From Bryopsis sp. KO-2023 (lineage: Eukaryota > Chlorophyta > Ulvophyceae > Bryopsidales > Bryopsidaceae), in the NCBI GenBank assembly GCA_030272585.1, contig BSYQ01000001.1, positions 6,696,001 through 6,760,000 on the forward strand: DNA of 64,000 nucleotides, in the 5' to 3' direction. Positions within the stretch are counted from its first letter, which is position 1, and each line of letters starts with the position of its first letter. The position numbers were made by a program, and so were the translations under genes. Positions 35,891 through 48,500 of the stretch are shown here, piece by piece. The notes beneath the pieces are model-generated. The model did not search any database, was not told the DNA's origin, and saw only the letters and a list, made by a program, of their open reading frames with translations.

Positions 35891-38126
35891 TGACTGCGAT
35901 GATGTCTCCATAATTTACGCTGATTACAACATGTTCCACATGCTGTCGAATTTTGGTAGCCTCTTGCTACTTCCAGACACACCAGAAGCATAGATCAGAG
36001 AACCATGTTGTTCTCCACAATATGTTTTAACTTCCAACAAAGATCGTGACAACTGAAACATCAATTGGAATAAAGTTTCATGTCAACGAACTGATTCGAT
36101 TCTCAGCACTTCAATAGAAACATCTAGTTGGTTTTCATTGCCCTCAAAGGTCACCAGAAAATTAACCAACTGAGTCCACTACTCTTCCCTCTCTGGAATT
36201 ATGTGCTCCCACCAACGAGGCACCTGAAAATAAAATATAATATCCAGAGGGTGTGCTCTCATGTTTTCTTTGTCTTTTTACGTGTGCTCCCTTCATTGGG
36301 GCACCAAATGGATGTCTGAAAATTTCCATAGCATTTTTTCCCTTCAGAAATTTTGCTGCCTTCTGTGGGCATCCATAAAATATTCACTCCCACTCTTTTC
36401 CTTCCCTTTTCTTTCATTCCATACTCTCTCGTTCCCCATTCATCAAGCCCCACTGTTCCAAGTGGAACTCAAAATCATATGTTCTTTTTTCCAGTCATCA
36501 AGCCTCACTGTCCCAAGTGAGACTCAACATCAGATGCTCAAAACAACATCAGCCCCGAGACTGATGTCCCAAAAATAAACCATACACTTGCTGCACTAAA
36601 CTCGTGTTGAAAAACCCGCTGAAAGCCCCCTCCCCACCAGCTTTAGGCAGTCCCTTGCCTAACAATAGGATTCAAAACTGAGTGAGGGGCAATCAATGTT
36701 GCCACGAGTGATCACAACGATATAAACAATCATCAATATCGAAGGGAATGTTCAGAAACAAACCACACTCACGGCATTGCACCGCCGTCTTGTGCAACGG
36801 AGATAAGGAAGCAATATACTCAGGGAGATTGAGTAGAAGCTTTTTGTGATTCTTCAGTGAGGAATCTTCACTTCAGTGGCAGTGGATCTCGCCATTCCTC
36901 TGAACCTCCAGGCACATGCAAGCCTTGCATGTTCGTCTTCCAAGGTAATCCAATTCCGTTCTCCGTATCGATTGTAGCACAATCGTTGCATTCACAGTGT
37001 TGTATTCTTGAACATCTTCACTGAGCTTGGGAAAATCTGACATCACCAATGGTGATCCACCATTCACTTTGCTGCTAATGGCCTGCAGCCAGTCAAAGCG
37101 ATAAACAAGGTGTACGTGCGCTCCTTCAGTCTTGAGCTCACGGGATGTAAGACAAATCCCATATATTTTATAAATATAGTTCACACCACCATATTGCCTA
37201 CAAGAGGAGCTCCAGATAGCTCTTCTCTCTTTGCAATCTTCCTACTCTGAAGTCATGGGGGAAATTCTCTCAACCCCTACGTGAAACACCGGTACGGCTG
37301 TAACACTACGGGAGCTACCCGTTTAAGACGCTAAAGTGTGTGTGGATAATATCCAAGCGCCGTTGACGTCGTATGGGTATTTCTCCAAGAGGCGGCGACA
37401 ACTGTTCGACCGCTTTTTGGAGGTAACAAATAATTCTTGAAATCTGGAGGGGCCCTCCGTCGAGTCGGCTCTCCTCAAACCTTCTACAGGTGGCTCAAGG
37501 TTCTAGTCGTGCACTGACCTTAGGTGGCCCATATGGCTCTTCCTAAGCTTCGCAATTAGTTCAGAATTGGGAGGGAACCCATCCCCACTTCCCTTTTCTT
37601 GGTGACAAATGGCCTATGGCTCTTTCTGCCCCCTCAATTGCGTTACAAGTGGCCCAAGGCTCGCTTGTTCTTAGTGCGTTCTTGCTTGTCTCAACTCCTC
37701 GAAACTCGGTACAGGCGGCCTAGCCTGAGCACTTTCTCATTCATTAGGGGGATCTCTCGCTCAACCCCTTTTTTTTCTCCGCGGCTGCACCACAAGTTCT
37801 GAGAGTGGCCCTAAGGCACTTCTCTCCTTGTTATCACATGAGGAACTCTGTCCTCAATTCCTTTCTTCAACCCCGCCACTAGTCTTGAGAGAGGCTCAAG
37901 GCACTTCTCTCTTAGTGGTCTGAGTTTCATCATATGTATTTTACTGTAATTGCTCTCGCGTCGCTCCATGTCCGCGATAGTATCATCTCTCTCGGCATGC
38001 AGTTGCATTCTTGCCACAAATAAAAGTGGGTGTTCTCTTGTAGAACTCCATAGCCAATGCTTTTGGCTGCAACTCTTGATGCTCCTTTGTTGTGGGCTGT
38101 GGCATCAGCCCCTCTTTTCCAACTCG

Positions 38127-38405
38127 TTGTCGGTTGCTGCATCAGCACCTTAGTCAAATCCTTGCTATAGGTTGCTGCATCAGCACCTTGTCCAAATCCT
38201 TGCTTTGGTTGCTGCATCAGCACCTTGTCCAAATCCTCGCCTTGGTTGCTGCATCAGCACCTTGTTCAAATCCTTGCTATAGGTTGCTGCATCAGCACCT
38301 TGTCCAAATTCTTGCTTTAGTTGCTGCATCAGCACCTTGTCCAAATCCTCGCCTTGGTTGCTGCATCAGCACCTTGTTCAAATCCTTGCTGCAGCTTGCT
38401 GCAGC
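38127..38405. repeat. 36-39-bp tandem repeat array in element 3
   Basis: Seven or eight units containing GCTGCATCAGCACCTTGTCC, with small length variation and alternating variants. The units abut each other without spacers, so this is not a CRISPR array. Confidence 0.85.
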
Positions 38406-41400
38406 TCTTGTTTCCACATTCAAGATCTCTTCTTCACATAGTAATAGGTGCAAATCCTGGCTGCGGCACACACACCGGACCAGTCCAGGCTGCACATCAG
38501 CCAAAGATGCCATGTGCTGATCTCTTAGCAACTCAAAACTGAGCTTTGAAGTGAGTATGTCTTGGGATACCTCCCACATAAAGCTCACTCCATCCATCTT
38601 CATCGGTTGTTGCTTTCACTCTCTTGCACTCGCAATTTTCCTGAAATTTCCAGATTGCAGCCATGATCCGCACCAAGACAACATCAGCTTGCCAAGCCTG
38701 ATTTGTCACCGGGCTGGACCATCCATAGTATGCCCTCTTCTTTCCACACATCTGTGTTGGGGCCTTAAGTCTCGGCAAGGGTGAAAAGACAACTTCAGCA
38801 ACCTGAGCTTGCATCATAATGCACCAGCTCGCATCTTCTTCTTTTGTCCTTCTGACTCAGAAGTTCTGAGGTGGACACCATAAACCTTTGGCTGCTTCAC
38901 CATCAGAAATCTTTGATGCCACTGGTTGCTCTCACCACCGTGAATACAATCATCTCTTTGTGTTATTGGCAGAAACGGCATCGATATATTCTTGGGCTGC
39001 GATCCAGTTGGCCTCTTGCTCAAGCTGTTGGTCCTCATACATCATCTCATATCAAAATGAGCCGGCAGTTCACAAGTCCCTTGAACTGTCGATTTTTCTG
39101 ACCATTTTTCTTTGTCAACTGGGGTATTCTTTGCCTTGCTGTAGCAACTCCTTTCACCTCCAGTTTATTTGCCACCAGAGGTGGTGCCTTTAGGATAAGC
39201 AACCTTCGACCACTGATGCAAATACAAATTCGAATCAACTGATTCGCAAGCTTGATATCCTCGTTTATCTCCAGAGGTCTCACAACATTCTGTCATGAAC
39301 AACAGCCGGATCGCAATCGTTTCTCCAATCCTCTTTCTCCACATGATAGACTTTTCTTCTCTATCCCATCCAGATGTGGGAATATGTGCCCTTCATTCTC
39401 TTGAAGAGACCTTCCTTTCTTAGGTCAACCTCAGCCCTCCTTGGCTGGTGCACACAAACTTGATCCTCCTTAATATCATCCACCAAATCATGGTCCTTGA
39501 CTGGATTTCAATGCACAGCCCATGTATTTTCCAGAGCTGTCATTCAACACAAGCTTTCAGAAATCCTTGACCATTTTCCACCACATCGGACTCCAATATT
39601 TCAGTTCCACTATCAACAATATCAAGCCAGAAAACTCCACAGAGAGATTTCTGCCTGAAACACCTTTCATATGACCCGAAACCTTCAAAAGAAAATCATT
39701 TTCCTCCTGAAATTTCCATCACTAATCAGATCATTCCTTTTTTTCTCATATGAAATAAATGCATGAAAGAGATTAATCCCCTGATCACTTCTTTTCTTCT
39801 CAGTTCATCAACCATTCAGAAATTTATATTTGCTATCCAAATTTTTCAGCAAGTGGTGAAAAGGTGTCTCTTTCTTCCCATTTCTGTGGGTATAATCAAA
39901 TGCAAAAAGAGAAACAAATACTCTGCCTTGATTTCTACAAATCTGTCCATTTTTTGCATCGAATTTCGAAAAGACCAATGCATTCATTCAATCTGATGAC
40001 AATACCACCAAACTCATCTCAAACTCTTGAAGAAGAGGTTCAGCATCAGCAAGTCATGTCCTCTGACTCCTACTGCTGGATAAACATGAGTCACTTTGCA
40101 TCCAATGGGTGCTCTCTTGCTGCAACTCTTGTATTGCAGCAACATCTCCGAGGGAAGATCATTCTTTGCTTTGTAGCACACTCAGAATTATTACTCAACA
40201 GCTCCTGTGGCATTTGTTGCATGTCTCCTTGAGTAATAATGATCTTCTTCCACTTGATGTGCATCCTCTTGTGCAAGTGTAGATGGTATTGACTCAGCAT
40301 TTCGATGTGATCTTCTCCACATCAGTAACTCTGATATTTGCCTTGGCATTCGTTACAATATTTGCCATATCATACACTCCAATGTATGTTACAATCAATG
40401 TGATACACATTGATGTATTGTTTCATGTGTCCATGCAAACAACACGTCATGGCTGCGGCATGTTCAACTCAGTTCGAACTTCGAAATCTGCTGGCAGTAG
40501 ATGCTGCAGTCAATATGAATTCGTTGTGGTATCCCCAGATGCACCCGAGGTAACATCCATTCTTGATCGCACTCTTGATCCCAGTGGGTATCACACACAC
40601 AGTGCTTCAACAGCATCCTCGTTCCAGAGGTTATCTCGTGCGTGTTGGTGCACTACCTCAACCACCGTCTCATCATTGACTTTCTTATCATTCGCACTTG
40701 TTCCGTTCACTGTGTTGTCGTCGATGCCAACTTCGATGTATGTCTGCAACATTAACAATCGAATTGATTGCAACATTCGTTGGGGCTCTCTTGTCTTTGC
40801 TGCCCTCATTTGTGTCAGTTGCGGCAATGCCTCCAACTGTAACACCTTGACGACTGCATTCCTTGAAGTCACGCTTCTCACCCTCTCTGAGAATCGTCTC
40901 ATCAAAACTCTCACGCTGCTGTTGCTTGGCTTATCAGCCCGGCATCACTTGCAGGTGATGCGGCGTGTTTTGCTTGGCGCCTGGTCACACTTCTCTCCTC
41001 AGAGGTCGAAATCCAAACTTGCATAGTCTTCTGCAGTTTGCCTTTGCGCTTGTGTCACTCCCAACTGACGCAGTCTGATGCAGTTCGCTTTTGCACTTGG
41101 GTCACTTTCCATCAATGGTGCGCGTGAGATTCGTTTCTCCACGCACAAGCTGCTCAAGTCTTTGCCAAAAGCGCTCACTTAGCATCAACACAGTCGACTG
41201 CACATTCCACCTTCGAGTGGTGTGGCTCAGTTCAGTGATCTTCGAAACATAGCACAATAGAAGACTTGTCGCTGCCTCTGAGTAGTTGTCTAGTTCGACC
41301 AACTATTTTCGACAATCCTTTTGCTCCATCGCCATGCAATCAGCGCCTCAGGCTATCAGTAGCAACTGTGGCGTCGCGCTGTAACCGTTCGATCATCATT

Positions 41401-42864
41401 CGATCGAATTGCCTTTGTCGATTCGTCCTGCACATTGCGCAGCTACTGCAACATGCTGCTTTCATGTGCTGGAACCTTTCCCAATCATGCGGATGCTTCG
41501 CGTGCGTTCTCAGGGCGTTGCACTCTTGTCAGTGCCCAAACGCCTTCTGTAACTTCGTCTTTTCGCGTCCGAGGCGAGGCTTGCGCCTGCCACTTTCTTC
41601 CGTCGTTACGCTTCCATCGCACATCTGCATTTGCTGTAATCGCAATGTGCTGCATCATGCATCCTGCATGTAGCTTTCAATGCATCCCCTTCTTTGGGAT
41701 TGCGTCTGTGTCTCCACAATCGCTTTGTGTTCCTGCAGGTTCGTCTGCATTCTCCACACCAACGATATCGAACTCACCTCCCAAGGAGGTTTGCCCTGTT
41801 GTGTACAGTCTCCTCGACTTGTACAATAGAACGACCAGCCAGTTAGGTGGCTTAAGAGGGTTCGACTCCCTCTCTGGATCTCAAGCAAAGCCTCATTGAC
41901 CTGGCGCTCGATAGCGACCAGCCAATAGGTGCTTCCAGAGGGTCTAACGACCTCTTTGAACCTTAAGCGAAGCCTGAACAGCTGCTTTTCCGCTTTGCCT
42001 TTTCGGGATCCTCAAAAGAGGAAAACCTCAGATCTTAGGTTACCCCTGTAGGGTGTGAGATCTTTCGCTTGTCAGCCTTGCGCTGATCCCAGCGACTGGG
42101 TGGGCGCTCTCTAGCGACCCACGCGACTTGGGCGAGCCAGTCACTTGCAGTCAAATGCTGTCAGAAAGGGGGGGTCGGCACTGACGACTCGTCATGGTAC
42201 GACCTCTGCCCCCAAAACTTCGCAGGCTCCAGTTGTTGCTGCTGACTCTCTTGCTGGGTCACACTGCGCAGTTGTTCCTCACGATCTGCGACTCTCTTGC
42301 TGGGTCACACTGCGCAGTCGTTTCTCACGACCTGCGACTCTCTTGGAAGGTCACACTGTTGGGCTTCCACGAACTTGCTCTGCCATGCTCATTCGTCACT
42401 TCCACGTAGTGCAGGCTTGGTCAAGTCTGTTCGTCGTTCAAGAAACTCGAACCCCGGTAGTCAGAGACAGGTTCGGCGACGATACTTCTGTTTCTGGTTC
42501 GACGACGACACTTCTGGTCCTGGTTCGACGATGAGAATGCTGGCCCTGGTTTGACGACGACACTTCTGGCCCTGGGCCGTCTTCTTTGTCGTCCTCGCTG
42601 GCGATCACCTTTTCAAGGCTTCTTCAAAGCACGCTTTCGCTCCCACCACCATCACCACTGTAGATCGCTTTCCAAAGGGCTAGGTGTGGTGGGTGGCCTC
42701 TTTCCTTTGCAACGCTGCTGTTCTTCAGCGTTTTAGTCGTCCATCCTCGAGTACCTTCCAAAGGTGCTCGCGTTTCTTCTCTTGTGGTCGCGCCATCAGC
42801 GCTACTCTTAGACCCCTTACTCCACTTTGCCACACAGGGTCGCACAATAAGTAACACTTATTGC

Positions 42865-42882
42865 ACCTTCGCTCCGAAACCA
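42865..42882 (-). promoter_or_regulatory. Primer-binding site of element 3
   Basis: Read on the minus strand, TGGTTTCGGAGCGAAGG starts one base after the 5' LTR. It is the same 12-base core as in elements 1 and 2, and beyond the core is closest to element 1. Confidence 0.8.
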
Positions 42883-42883
42883 A

Positions 42884-43502
42884 TGAAACGAGGCTACTTT
42901 TTTCAAGGTCCCCTCGCCCTCCTAGAGGAGGACGAGTGCCTTCCTCAAGCGTCTCGTTAGATAGAACTTCCTTACAAGAATAAAGTTATAAAGAAGATAC
43001 AACGACCTTTTCCTTCCACACTCTTATACCCTAGCGCCACAGCGCATCAAACCCTTGTTCCTGTCGACGTGTCACTATTCACTAGGAATTCACACATCTC
43101 CTTGCCACCTCAACTGTGAACGTGCCCCTATTCCACGAGAACTCACACGTCCAATTGACAACTCGACTTTGATGGCTGCCACATCATCATCCATCAAACT
43201 CCATCGAGCTTGGTTGTAGTCGTGACTCCAAGGGTGTCGCACTATTGCACCTCTGCACCTCTGCACCTCTGCACCTCTGCACCTCTGCACCTCTGCACCT
43301 CTACACCACTGCACCGCTGCACTGCTGCACGCTGCATCCACCGCTGCACGCTGCACCGCTGCACGCTGCACTCCTACACGCCGCACTCTCGCACGCTGCT
43401 CCTACACGTTGCACTCTTGCAACCTTCCCTTTTTCAGCTGCAGGAAGCGTGGCAACTACTCTTGTAGTTCCAGCTCGAGTGCTGCGATAACCAACCGTTA
43501 CA
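42884..43502 (-). repeat. 5' LTR of element 3
   Basis: 619 bp, apparently identical to the left copy including its minisatellite, which indicates a very recent insertion. Confidence 0.92.
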
Positions 43503-44947
43503 ATCAATCTCATTGAGGTCAAGGCTGGATGCAACTCTTTAGACCTTACTGGAACAAGAATGCAACAAGAAGTATCATGGGGAGATCTCTTCTTTGCGAG
43601 AAGATAGTGATCGAGATATTTGTTGATATCCTTGAAAGGAGGATTCAACCACACATGCTGTCCACCTAAATCTCTTTCCAGAAATTCAGAAGGTGTGCAA
43701 AATGTATTACATAAGGCACTGTTCACATCCGAACACCCATCCAACGTAAATACGCGGCCTGAAAGTGTCTCAAGACGTTGGAACTCCGCCCTTGTAATTC
43801 CTTGGTGAGAATCTTCTCTCTCATCCCTAAATTCCACAGAAGATTTCATTTCTTCACTTTTTTGACTTCTGGTCAAGATTGGTGCAAGAAAAGCATCACA
43901 ATCAATGTCCATTGGGTCAATTGTGGAATGTGGATTCAGATTCTTCTGATCTCTCAATTGTGTCCACTCAAGTGGGACTTCACAAGAACTGAGGTTCACC
44001 TTTTTCGACTGACCACACTTATGGCCTCTTGCCCATGGTTCCCCACAGAACCAGCATAAGCCAGCTTTCTTGCGAGCCTCCCTCTCACTCTCGGTCAACC
44101 GTACCACCGGTCTTCGTGAGGGCTGAGTGCCACTTTGAGCTTTAAGCCTTGGTTGCTTAGGCTGATGCCTCTTCTTACTTCCTTTGGCTGGATCTGAGAA
44201 GGTAGTTTCCATACCTCTCTTTTTAGCCTTCCGGTCCGTAGTTTTCAACGGAAAACGAGCATCGTGACCCGGGGCTTTAGCCAGCACATACGTTCGCAAG
44301 GCTGAGTAGCTTCTCCATTCCCAACCAAGTGTATCAGTCTCCACTTGTTTGCACAAGTGTGGATGGAGGCCCCTCAGAAGGATCCAACACTTGGTAGTGT
44401 CGTCCATTGGCTCTTTTCGCATTGCTAAGTGAGCATCCACAAAGCGTACGAAGCCAGGAGTATCGACCTTCTGGTCAATATGATCCTTGCAGGAAGTAAG
44501 GGCATTATTTATGGAGTAATCTGTGGCAAGATCTCCAAATGTGCCATCTTCCAGGACTTGGCAGAATTTTTCCCAAGATAAAGACCCGTCCTCGAGTTCT
44601 TCCTTGGGTACCCTAGCCAATAAATGTCGGCGGGGTTTTGATCCGAGGAAAGTAGGTGCAATCACTCCCCACTCCTCTCTTGGGACTTTTGCTGCCCTGA
44701 AGTACATGGCTAACTCCAAACGGAATTCTGGCCACGGGACTTTGCCCTGGTACTTTTCAGGTTTATCAGCAGTCACTCTTCTGGTTTTGCCCAGGCTAGC
44801 ATCTTTCTCTTCTTTGGTCACTTCAGACCTGAGAGTGCTAGGGGACTGTGGTCCCTCTGTTCTTTCACTTGGAGAGTCCTCATTGACTTCCTCCAGAACA
44901 GACCCTTCTTCTAAGGCAAGTACCTCTTGTTCTTCTTCTTGACTCAT
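43503..44947 (-). CDS. Element 2 gag-pol, 5' part: Gag plus Dam-like methyltransferase segment, cut by element 3
   Basis: Gag starts at ATG 44947 with an acidic leader. The capsid-like region contains KYQGKVPWPEFRLELAMYF, and a zinc knuckle CWFCGEPWARGHKC follows. After it comes a segment (~43503-43790) with FTLDGCSDVNSA, HVWLNPPFKDINKYL and CCILVPVRS. In order and spacing this matches phage-type DNA N6-adenine methyltransferases (Dam family), including the catalytic motif IV NPPF. The frame is cut in the duplication ATCAA and continues in phase at 34385. Together the two parts give about 1699 codons, one polyprotein. Whether the methyltransferase part is active is unknown. Confidence 0.88.
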
Positions 44948-45276
44948 GGTCACTTTTTATTTTGGTTTCCTTTGGACACAACCCCAACACAGCACAAAAA
45001 CTGGAAATTTGCCCAAAACTCTGAAACCCAACTTTTTATCGCTTCACTAGCCCTTCGAGGACCTCTTGGGTCTCCTCGAACTCACAGAACTAGCTTCCCA
45101 ACGATTCAGAAAAACAAACCCTAACTTTGTCGGGCTGTAACTTTCCACTGACAACTCCGATTGACCTCAAACAAGCTTCAAACGAAGCGCCCTGTTCTCG
45201 GCTTACTTTTAGACTCCTGTTTTGTCCAATTCCGAGTTGTTATGGCGTACTTATGCGTCAAAACGTGACGCGCTCT

Positions 45277-45294
45277 CTTCCTGCTCCGAAACCA
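45277..45294 (-). promoter_or_regulatory. Primer-binding site of element 2
   Basis: On the minus strand TGGTTTCGGAGCAGGAAG starts two bases after the 5' LTR. It shares 12 bases with the primer sites of elements 1 and 3. Confidence 0.8.
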
Positions 45295-45296
45295 AC

Positions 45297-45532
45297 TGTT
45301 ACAAAAACCTCCCAGAACCCTCCCTCGAAGCCTCCTTAACCCATCAAACCCCCACTCATTGATGGGACCCTTGACTAATGTCATTAGGGCGAGGCACCAG
45401 GGTTCTTGAGCTATAGGATCTCCTATTGGGATCCTATGGACCTTAAGCTCTGACTAGGCTATCACTAGTGCCCGTAGCTAGTCTGTAGCTCTAGCTAGTG
45501 CTTACTAGACATCTCGGTGATCACTTGTAACA
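45297..45532 (-). repeat. 5' LTR of element 2
   Basis: 236 bp, by eye identical to the 3' LTR at 30349-30584. Confidence 0.93.
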
Positions 45533-45537
45533 ATGAT

Positions 45538-48500
45538 CAAGCGAGAACTTGAAAGACTCGAAGAAGATTTTCTTACGTGTGATGTGTCGGGCGAGCATGT
45601 GTGGCTCAACCCAGGAAAGGCACAAATGGATGCTTTCCTGAAGCACTATTTCGAGTGTAAGAAAAGAGCACCAATGACAACAAGTGCTTGTGTCTTGGTA
45701 CCTCATAAGATGCGCAAAGCTTTTCGTGTGTTTGATAGCATGCGCTTGATAGCACAATATCGGAAAGGGGCATTCTTATTTGAGAGAGCTCGTAAGATAC
45801 CATTTTCCCAACCATTTGATATGTATTATGATGCTCCTGTGCCTCGAATTGTGGAACCCACAATTGACAAGGAGATCATGACTATGTCTATGGTTTTCGA
45901 GGGACGTATCTTTGATACTCCAGCTCATACATTGTTGGATTCGGGTGCGGCAGGTTCGGCCTATATTTCCCAACAATTTTGTGAGGCTTGTGGTATCTCA
46001 TACCAAGCTCAAAGTGATACAACTGTTCAAATGGCTGATGGTACACCATTGACTTGTTCTGGTAAAACCACAGTTCCTCTTCGGATACAAGGTCTTCGTG
46101 AAAAGTTAGAGTGCTTGGTGATCAGTGCTCCTCACTTTGACCTTTATCTTGGAGATGTTTGGTTGAAGGACCATTGTGCTCATATGGATTTCCTTCATAA
46201 CAGTTGTTCCTTGTTGTCAACTCGTGGACGTCGAGTTACAATCCATCATACTGTTTCGGCTCGCAACCGTAGTGATCGTGGTGTTCACACGGTAACTCCT
46301 TTTCTTTCCATTAAACAAGTGAAACGATGTCTTCGTGATGATCGGATCACTCCATTCCTTGTCTTGGTGCGTGAGGTCACGCCACCTCTTGAGGGGGAGG
46401 AACAGTCTCCAAATACGTTGTTTCGTGAACGTGAATCACTAGAGGACGTGGTTAACTCCGCACACGGTGATCATGTTGAGAAAGAAACGTTGGAGAAAAT
46501 GTTGGCTCCTATAATGGAAGAATACGGGGATCGATTTGCGGATGAATTGGCCTCGTGTCCACCCTCTAGAGAGTTCGATGCTTCTATAGATCTGATACCA
46601 GGAGCAAATCCTGTGAGTCGTCCTATATTTCGCTATACGCCTGGAGAGCGTAAGGAAATTGAGGATCAGATATCGGATATGTTGGCTAAAGGACTTATTC
46701 AACCGTCGTGTAGTCCATGGGGAGCACCAGTCTTGTTTGTACCCAAACCGGATGGGACAAAAAGAATGTGTGTGGACTATAGAGGTTTGAATAAGTTAAC
46801 AGTCAAAAATCAATACCCTATCCCACGTATCGATGATCTGTTGGATCAGTTACAAGGTGCGAGGTACTTTTCCGCCCTTGATTTGAAAGCTGGTTACTGG
46901 CAGCTTCGTGTCAAAGCTGAGGACCAGGCTAAAACGGCTTTCAAAACGCCCTTTGGATTGTTTGAATATCGTGTCTTACCGATGGGTTTGACGAATGCAC
47001 CAGCGATATTCCAAACATGGATGAACCGTGTATTTCATGGGATGATAGGGAAGTACGTCCTTATCTATCTTGATGATATACTGGTGTATTCGAGAAATGC
47101 GAAAGACCACATCGTGCATCTCAAAAAGGTTATGGATCGTTTGAGAGAGCATAAGCTCTACTTGAAGAGATCAAAGTGTGATTTCTTTAAGGATGCATTG
47201 CATTATCTTGGATTTGTGATAAGCAAAGAAGGGATTGCGGTAGATACTCGCAAGACTCAGAAGGTCATTGATTGGCCAGAGCCACAAAATATATCTGAGT
47301 TGAGATCCTTCTTAGGTCTTTCAAATTACTTCCGTCGGTTCATTCAAGGATACAGTAAATTGGTCGGACCACTTACGAACTTACTTAGGAAGAGTAAGGA
47401 GTGGGACTGGAATGATGATTGTCGCAAAGCAATGGTTGCAGTTAAGGAAGCCCTGACCCATGCACCTTGCTTGGCAATGCCAGATTTCAGTAAACCTTTT
47501 GAAGTTATTGCCGATGCCTCGGATTGGGCTATTGGTGCAATATTACTTCAAGAAGGTCGACCAATAGCATTTGAAAGTAAAATGCTACATGGTGCACAAT
47601 TGAGATGGTCAATATCAGACAAAGAAATGTTTGCTGTTGTCCATGCTTTGAAGTTGTGGAGGTGCTATCTGGATGTGATGGAGTTTAAGGTGATCGTGGA
47701 TCACAAACCCAACACATTTTTCCATTCCCAGGTAACGTTGTCTCGAAGAGCGGTGCGGTGGCTTGAGTGTCTTCAGGGATACCGATTCAAGTGGGAATAC
47801 CAGCCAGGCAGGACGAATGTAGCAGACCCCTTGTCGCGCTATCCTGTACGGTATTCTCAGCAGATCAGTGTCTTGTTGGAGTCGGTGAGCAAGCGTGGCC
47901 GACTCAGTCACCTTGGTGAGGAGGGCCCAGCTCTCTCTCCTTTGCCTAATATCGATCTTCAGCGACGATTATCTGAGGGGTACGCTAAAGACGAGTGGTT
48001 CAATACATTGGAATCCGCTGCTTCAATGTGTCGTTTCGACTCGGGTTTTTGGTGGAATGGAACGCGGGTGGTTGTCCCAAACTTTGATGGCCTCAGGTTG
48101 GATATTATGAAAGATTTTCATTCAACGGTGTATTCGGGACACTTTGGTGTCAAAAAGACGAAACACAATTTGTTGAAGTGGTTTTGGTGGCCAGGGGTAG
48201 AGAAGGATATATTGTCCTTTATCAAAGGTTGTGATAGTTGTCAACGGAACAAGTGGAGACGTGGCAAACCTCCTGGTTCGTTGCAACCTCTACCGATACC
48301 AGATGCTCGTTGGGAGAGTGTTTCGATGGATTTGATAGTCGAGCTTCCCAAGTCAGGTGCTGAGCATTATGATGCGATCCTCGTTTTCGTGGACCGACTC
48401 ACGAAAATGGTGAGATGCGCTGCAACATACACGAAGTGTGATGCTGCAGAAACAGCGAGACTCTTTGTATCACATGTCTTCCGTTCACACGGTCTTCCTA

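Larger units (their letters stand above)
35010..42862 (-). other. Non-coding interior of element 3
   Basis: Patchwork of short diverged tandem repeats separated by unique sequence: CTG repeats (35556-35593), CCAGAATTTCTGC repeats (35740-35890), GTGGCCCAAGGCT-like repeats (37430-37900), 36-39-bp units (38127-38405) and GGGTCACACTGCGCAGT units (42240-42360). No conserved protein is recognisable on either strand. Confidence 0.6.
34391..43502 (-). mobile_element. Element 3: large non-autonomous LTR retrotransposon inserted in element 2
   Basis: Two 619-bp LTRs (34391-35009, 42884-43502) with 5-bp target duplication ATCAA (34386-34390, 43503-43507). In minus orientation the LTR begins TGTAACGG and ends CGTTTCA. 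A primer-binding site follows the 5' LTR (42882-42865), and a purine tract (GGTGGGGAGGAA) precedes the 3' LTR. The 7.9-kb interior has no frame longer than about 250 codons and no gag, protease, reverse transcriptase or integrase motif. It fits the LARD class, which depends on proteins from another element. Elements 1 or 2 are candidate helpers because they share the primer site. Confidence 0.92.
30349..45532 (-). mobile_element. Element 2: Ty3/Gypsy chromovirus-type LTR retrotransposon inserted in element 1
   Basis: 236-bp LTRs (30349-30584 and 45297-45532) begin TGTTACA and end TGTAACA. The target duplication is ATGAT (30344-30348, 45533-45537). The element lies on the minus strand: its 5' LTR is the right copy, the primer site is at 45294-45277, and the purine tract (AAGGAGGGGGCAC) abuts the left LTR. 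Without element 3 it is about 6.1 kb. It splits the gag-pol frame of element 1. Confidence 0.95.

Noticed and set aside
38127..38405. Regular 36-39-bp repeats resembling a CRISPR array
   Set aside because: Units are contiguous with no unique spacers and lie inside a eukaryotic LTR element; no cas-like gene is present.
41830..41885. T-arm-like GGTTCGACTCC in element 3 suggesting a tRNA
   Set aside because: No matching acceptor, D or anticodon stems around it could be found.
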